Source: Aeromicrobium sp. Leaf350 (GTDB taxonomy: Bacteria > Actinomycetota > Actinomycetes > Propionibacteriales > Nocardioidaceae). Taken from it: a DNA stretch of 64,000 bases. Shown here piece by piece: positions 61,036-64,000 of the stretch. Below the pieces are notes generated by a model, which searched no databases, had not been told where the DNA came from, and saw only the letters and a list, made by a program, of their open reading frames with translations. The DNA lies in assembly GCF_916858655.1 (NCBI RefSeq), contig NZ_CAKASL010000003.1, forward strand, positions 558,001 through 622,000, read 5' to 3'. Both the position numbers and the translations under genes were made by a program. Every line of letters begins with the position of its first letter. Position 1 is the stretch's first letter.

Positions 61036-61776
61036 CTAGCGGCGCACGGCCGTGAGGTCGTGGATCTCGCGGCCGGCGGCGATGCCCTTGGCCTCGAAAC
61101 GGGTCAGCACGCGGCCGTCCCAGCGCTCGCTGCGGCCGCCCTCGAAGTCGGGAGAGCCGGCCACGACCTCGGCCATCTGCTCGGCGTACTCGGCCCAGTC
61201 CGTCGCCAGGCGCCAGGTGCCGCCGGGCTTGAGCACCCGGGCGGCGAGGTGGGCGAAAGCCGGGGTCACGAGGCGCCGTTTCTGGTGTCGCTTCTTGTGC
61301 CACGGGTCCGGGAAGTGGACCCAGAGCTCGTCGACCGACGCCTCGGGCAGCGTCGTGGTGAGGGCCTCGGCGGCGTTGACGATCGCGAGCCGTACGTTGG
61401 TCAGGCCTCCGTGGCGCACGCCGATCAGCGTCTGCGCGACGCCCGGCTTGTAGACCTCCAGCCCGAGGAAGTCGGTGTCGGGCGCCTCGGTCGCGGCGTG
61501 CACGAGCACCTCACCGCGCCCGCTGCCGATCTCGACGACGAGCCGCGCCGAACGCCCGAACAGGGCGTCGGTGTCGAGCACGTACTGGGGGTCCACCGAC
61601 GTCGACGGGCCGGAGCGGGGCACGTCCACGACCATCGTGTCGGCCAGCAGGTCCCAGGACTTCTGCTGGCGGTCGTTGAGCCGGCCGCCGCGGCGCGTGA
61701 ACGAGACGGGCTCGGTGCGGTAGCCCGGGTGACCGCCATCGGCAGGATCTGGACGGGTGTCGGCCGAATCAGACAT
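61036..61776 (-). CDS. trmB: tRNA (guanosine(46)-N7)-methyltransferase
   Basis: The 246-residue SAM-dependent enzyme methylates G46 of the tRNA variable loop. The SAM motif is VVEIGSGRGEVLVHAA near residue 84 and the family signature is VHFPDPWHKKRHQKRRLVTPAF near 155, with DWAEYAEQMAEV near 192. TAGGGT ends 7 nt before the ATG at 61776; a GTG 9 nt upstream is less likely. It is convergent with the tRNA-Leu gene, only 17 bp away. Confidence 0.95.
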   Translation of the reverse strand: MSDSADTRPDPADGGHPGYRTEPVSFTRRGGRLNDRQQKSWDLLADTMVVDVPRSGPSTSVDPQYVLDTDALFGRSARLVVEIGSGRGEVLVHAATEAPDTDFLGLEVYKPGVAQTLIGVRHGGLTNVRLAIVNAAEALTTTLPEASVDELWVHFPDPWHKKRHQKRRLVTPAFAHLAARVLKPGGTWRLATDWAEYAEQMAEVVAGSPDFEGGRSERWDGRVLTRFEAKGIAAGREIHDLTAVRR

Positions 61777-61811
61777 GGTGCGCACCCTAGCGAGGCGGTC
61801 AGGATGGTCCG

Positions 61812-62357
61812 GTGACGAGTGGAAGTGACCCGATCGTGCCCGACGACAAGGACTGGACGTGGGTCCTGCGCGAGCCGTGTCCCGAGTGCGGGTTCGTGGC
61901 GGCTGACGTCGACCCGGCCGACGTCGGCCCCGGCATCGACGCGCAGGTGGCGACGTGGCAGGCCGTGGTCCGTCGCGACGCGGCCGCGGTGAGGCCTCGA
62001 CCGGAGCGCTGGTCGGACCTGGAGTACGCGTGCCACGTGCGCGACGTGTTCACGGTGTTCGCCGGCCGGATCGAGCAGATGCTCGACGAGCCGGAGGGGT
62101 CCGAGGGGGCGCGCTTCGCGAACTGGGACCAGGACGCCGCGGCGCTCGAGGGCGACTACGCCCACGCCGATCCGACCCTCGTGGAGGACCAGCTCGCGCG
62201 CGAGGGCGAGCGTCTCGCGGCGGCGCTCGCGCGGGTCGAGGGTGCGGACTGGCAGCGTCGAGGGCTCCGGTCCAACGGCTCGGAGTTCACCACCGCGACG
62301 CTGACCCAGTATTTGGTGCACGACCTCGAGCACCACCGCGTCGACGTCGGCGCCTGA
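61812..62357 (+). CDS. DinB-like four-helix protein
   Basis: The 181-residue protein resembles DinB/YfiT-type metal-binding four-helix bundles. Histidines appear in LEYACHVRDVFTVFAGRI near residue 78 and LVHDLEHHRVD near 172, in positions where the family binds zinc or nickel. The N-terminus has a paired-Cys stretch, REPCPECGFVAAD. DinB proteins are often thiol-dependent transferases. The exact role is unknown. CAGGAT lies 6 nt before the GTG start. Confidence 0.87.
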   Translation: MTSGSDPIVPDDKDWTWVLREPCPECGFVAADVDPADVGPGIDAQVATWQAVVRRDAAAVRPRPERWSDLEYACHVRDVFTVFAGRIEQMLDEPEGSEGARFANWDQDAAALEGDYAHADPTLVEDQLAREGERLAAALARVEGADWQRRGLRSNGSEFTTATLTQYLVHDLEHHRVDVGA

Positions 62358-62390
62358 ACGGCGACGAGCCGCTTTAGTTCCGGTCCGCGC

Positions 62391-62415
62391 GGTACTGTGC
62401 AATCCGTGGTACTGT
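62391..62415 (+). promoter_or_regulatory. Direct repeats at the padR promoter
   Basis: GGTACTGT occurs at 62391-62398 and 62408-62415, a 17-bp period. The second copy contains TACTGT, the probable -10, ending 7 nt before the padR ATG. The upstream copy could be a binding site, or the repeat could be incidental. Confidence 0.4.
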
Positions 62416-62422
62416 CCAGCGC

Positions 62423-62752
62423 ATGGATGCCACACAGCTCCTCAAGGGAGTGCTCGACGTCGCCGTGCTGGCGGTCGTCGAGGCCGAGGACGGATACGGG
62501 TACGACGTCGTGCGGCGCCTGCGCTCCGCGGGCCTGGACGACGTGGGTGACGCGTCGGTCTACGGCACGCTGCGCCGGCTGTACTCCGCCGGTGCCCTCA
62601 CCTCGTACGTCGTCCCCTCCGAGGAGGGGCCGCACCGCAAGTACTACGGCATCACCGACCAGGGCCGCACGATGCTGGAGCACCAGCGCAAGGTGTGGGC
62701 CGAGTTCTCCACGACCATGACCGATCTCCTCACCCCGGAGGCAGCAGCATGA
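62423..62752 (+). CDS. PadR-family transcriptional regulator
   Basis: The 109-residue regulator has the PadR winged-helix (LKGVLDVAVLAVVEAEDGYGYDVVRRLRSAGLDDVGDASVYGTLRRLYSAGALTSYVV, then GPHRKYYGITDQG). It overlaps the following gene, a DUF1700-like HAAS membrane protein, by 4 bp. PadR plus HAAS-domain protein is a recurring pair in which the two are thought to act together in envelope or antibiotic sensing. Confidence 0.92.
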   Translation: MDATQLLKGVLDVAVLAVVEAEDGYGYDVVRRLRSAGLDDVGDASVYGTLRRLYSAGALTSYVVPSEEGPHRKYYGITDQGRTMLEHQRKVWAEFSTTMTDLLTPEAAA

Positions 62753-63693
62753 CCACGACGGTTCCCACCGAGATCGCCTCCTTCGCCGCGAGCGTGCGTG
62801 CCGCGCTGGCCGACCTGCCGGCCGAGGAGGTCGAGGAGCTCACCGAAGGCCTCGAGGCCGACCTGGCCGAGGCCTTCCGCGAGGACCTGGCTCGAGAGCT
62901 CGGTGATCCCGAGGTCTACGCGGTCGAGCTGCGCACTGCGGCCGGTCTTCCGGCCCCCGAGCCGACGTCGCGCCGCTCGTCGGTCGTCGACAAGGTCCGC
63001 GACCTCGGGCGCGACACCCGCAGCCTCGTGTCCGACCATCCGGTGCTGGAGCGCACCGTCGACTTCGTGGTCTCCCTGCGCCCCGCGTGGTGGCTGCTCC
63101 GGGCGTGGGCCGCGTGGGTCCTCGTCGGCGGGGTGCTCGGCACGGGCGGGGGTCTCGGCTCCCTCGTCGTGCTGGTCCTGTTCGCGATCGGCAGCGTCGC
63201 GCTGGGTCTCGGTCGCTGGCCCGGCTGGGTCACCGGCATCATCGTCGCCGGCAACGTCGCCGCAGCCGTCGTGGTGCTCGCCATGCTCGCGTACCTGCCG
63301 TCGTCGTTCGGCTCGAGCTACACGGACGGCGACAGCTACGCCTCGGCCGACCTGACCGGCGTGTACCTCGACGGGCAGCAGGTGACCAACATCTTCGCGT
63401 ACGGCGCCGACGGGCAGCCCCTGTCCGACGTGCAGCTGTTCGACCAGGACGGCCGTCCGCTCGCGACGTCGGTGCCCGGCGGCAACGGCTGCCTCGACCC
63501 CGACTGCGTCGACCTCGGCCTGTGGGCCCCCATGACCCTGGTGACGGGGCAGCCGGCGTACAACGTCTACCCGATGAGCATGGTCGAGGCCTACAGCGAC
63601 GACTACGGAACCCTGCGACCCGTCACGGGCGCCACGGCGGTCCCGCGCCCGTCGCCGTTCCTGCAGGTCCCGGCCCTCACGCCCGCGGGCTGA
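62749..63693 (+). CDS. HAAS (DUF1700-like) signalling-domain membrane protein
   Basis: The 314-residue protein has an N-terminal HAAS-type helical domain (~10-70, FAASVRAALADLPAEEVEELTEGLEADLAEAF, ELGDPEVYAVELR). A basic linker and three membrane segments follow (~118-190). The extracytoplasmic part (~195-314) has a Cys pair (GNGCLDPDCVDLG) and no known domain. It is co-translated with padR, the usual partner. The outside domain could sense envelope or small-molecule signals; this is an inference. Confidence 0.82.
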   Translation: MTTTVPTEIASFAASVRAALADLPAEEVEELTEGLEADLAEAFREDLARELGDPEVYAVELRTAAGLPAPEPTSRRSSVVDKVRDLGRDTRSLVSDHPVLERTVDFVVSLRPAWWLLRAWAAWVLVGGVLGTGGGLGSLVVLVLFAIGSVALGLGRWPGWVTGIIVAGNVAAAVVVLAMLAYLPSSFGSSYTDGDSYASADLTGVYLDGQQVTNIFAYGADGQPLSDVQLFDQDGRPLATSVPGGNGCLDPDCVDLGLWAPMTLVTGQPAYNVYPMSMVEAYSDDYGTLRPVTGATAVPRPSPFLQVPALTPAG

Positions 63694-63815
63694 TCGCCAC
63701 CACCACAGGTTGCGCACAGAAACTTCTCAACCCGGGAGCAAAACGCCATTGTCGTGCGTTGTATAGGGTGACCCCATCAGGCTCGATGATGCGAGCCGAC
63801 CTCCCGGAGGGAATC

Positions 63816-64000
63816 ATGCACAGCTCGAACCCCGTGTTCTCCCGCAACGACGCCTACAACGGGCGTTCGTCGTCGGTCCAGACCGACCCGTCGCAGTGGA
63901 CGGTCGACACCAACGCGCAGCCGGGCTATGCCCCGCCGGCCGGCGCCTCCTCCGACCGCATGACGATCGACTCCGTCGTCGAGAAGACCGCGGTCACGCT
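63816..64000 (+). CDS. Bax inhibitor-1/YccA family membrane protein (3' truncated)
   Basis: Only the first ~61 residues are in the window. They begin HSSNPVFSRNDAYNGRSS, the typical actinobacterial Bax-inhibitor-1/YccA start, and reach DRMTIDSVVEKTAVT, just before the first membrane helix. GGAGGG lies 6 nt before the ATG. TATAGG (63762-63767) is a likely -10, and the leader contains a small hairpin (ggctcg/cgagcc, 63780-63797). The protein continues beyond the window edge. Confidence 0.85.
   Translation, partial: MHSSNPVFSRNDAYNGRSSSVQTDPSQWTVDTNAQPGYAPPAGASSDRMTIDSVVEKTAVT

Overview
The window is about 70% GC DNA from an actinobacterium. It has dense genes, many GTG starts, 4-bp ATGA/GTGA overlaps and many TANNNT boxes directly upstream of start codons. 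The core gene order (5-formyl-THF cyclo-ligase, UDP-glucose pyrophosphorylase, MoeA/Glp, RimJ-like, GlpR-like; then pmt, rsmI, metG, tatD, rpfB, ksgA, ispE; then glmU, prs, rplY, pth, mfd, mazG, eno, ftsB-like, DUF501, ppx) follows, from memory, the Mycobacterium tuberculosis Rv0992c-Rv1026 segment. The accessory content (AlkB with two rubredoxins, Tad pilus, DUF559 protein, 460-residue eukaryote-type UGPase) suggests Nocardioidaceae, for example an Aeromicrobium relative. That genus call is an inference.

Layout. 1-5.8 kb: end of a CBS-domain transporter, then the fthC/UGPase/glp/rimJ/glpR block. 5.8-30.7 kb: an accessory stretch that interrupts the conserved order. It holds tRNA-Ala, a NarL-type two-component system, an L,D-transpeptidase lipoprotein, a large beta-helix secreted protein, a sigma/anti-sigma pair, a zinc-starvation ribosomal protein island around a Zur-like palindrome, an ECF sigma/DUF4349 operon, a Tad/Flp pilus locus (tadE-tadG on one strand; two flp genes and cpaB-cpaE-cpaF-tadB-tadC on the other), an alkane hydroxylase operon (alkB-rubA1-rubA2-TetR), and an LPDTG-anchored beta-helix protein.

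30.3-48 kb: a guanidine exporter under a guanidine-III riboswitch; the protein mannosyltransferase; a DUF559 nuclease-like gene flanked on both sides by clusters of an 18-nt palindromic repeat; then rRNA/tRNA maturation and isoprenoid genes (rsmI, metG, tatD, rpfB, ksgA, ispE), an ABC-F ATPase, a divergent MarR/amidase pair, tam, tRNA-Gln, a frameshifted ynfA and a CPBP protease. 46-64 kb: glmU-prs-rplY-pth-mfd, a divergent MmyB-type regulator/SDR pair, mazG, eno, a DivIC-like protein, DUF501, ppx, a small autoregulated membrane protein/winged-helix pair, an unusual tRNA-Leu(UAA) lacking a long variable arm, trmB, DinB, a PadR/membrane-sensor pair, and the start of a Bax-inhibitor-1 family gene.

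The most unusual items are the repeat-flanked DUF559 cassette, the guanidine-III switch whose 3' strand can also pair around the ribosome binding site, the class-I-shaped tRNA-Leu(UAA), the mirrored operator architecture at several regulator genes, and the very frequent leaderless-promoter geometry.
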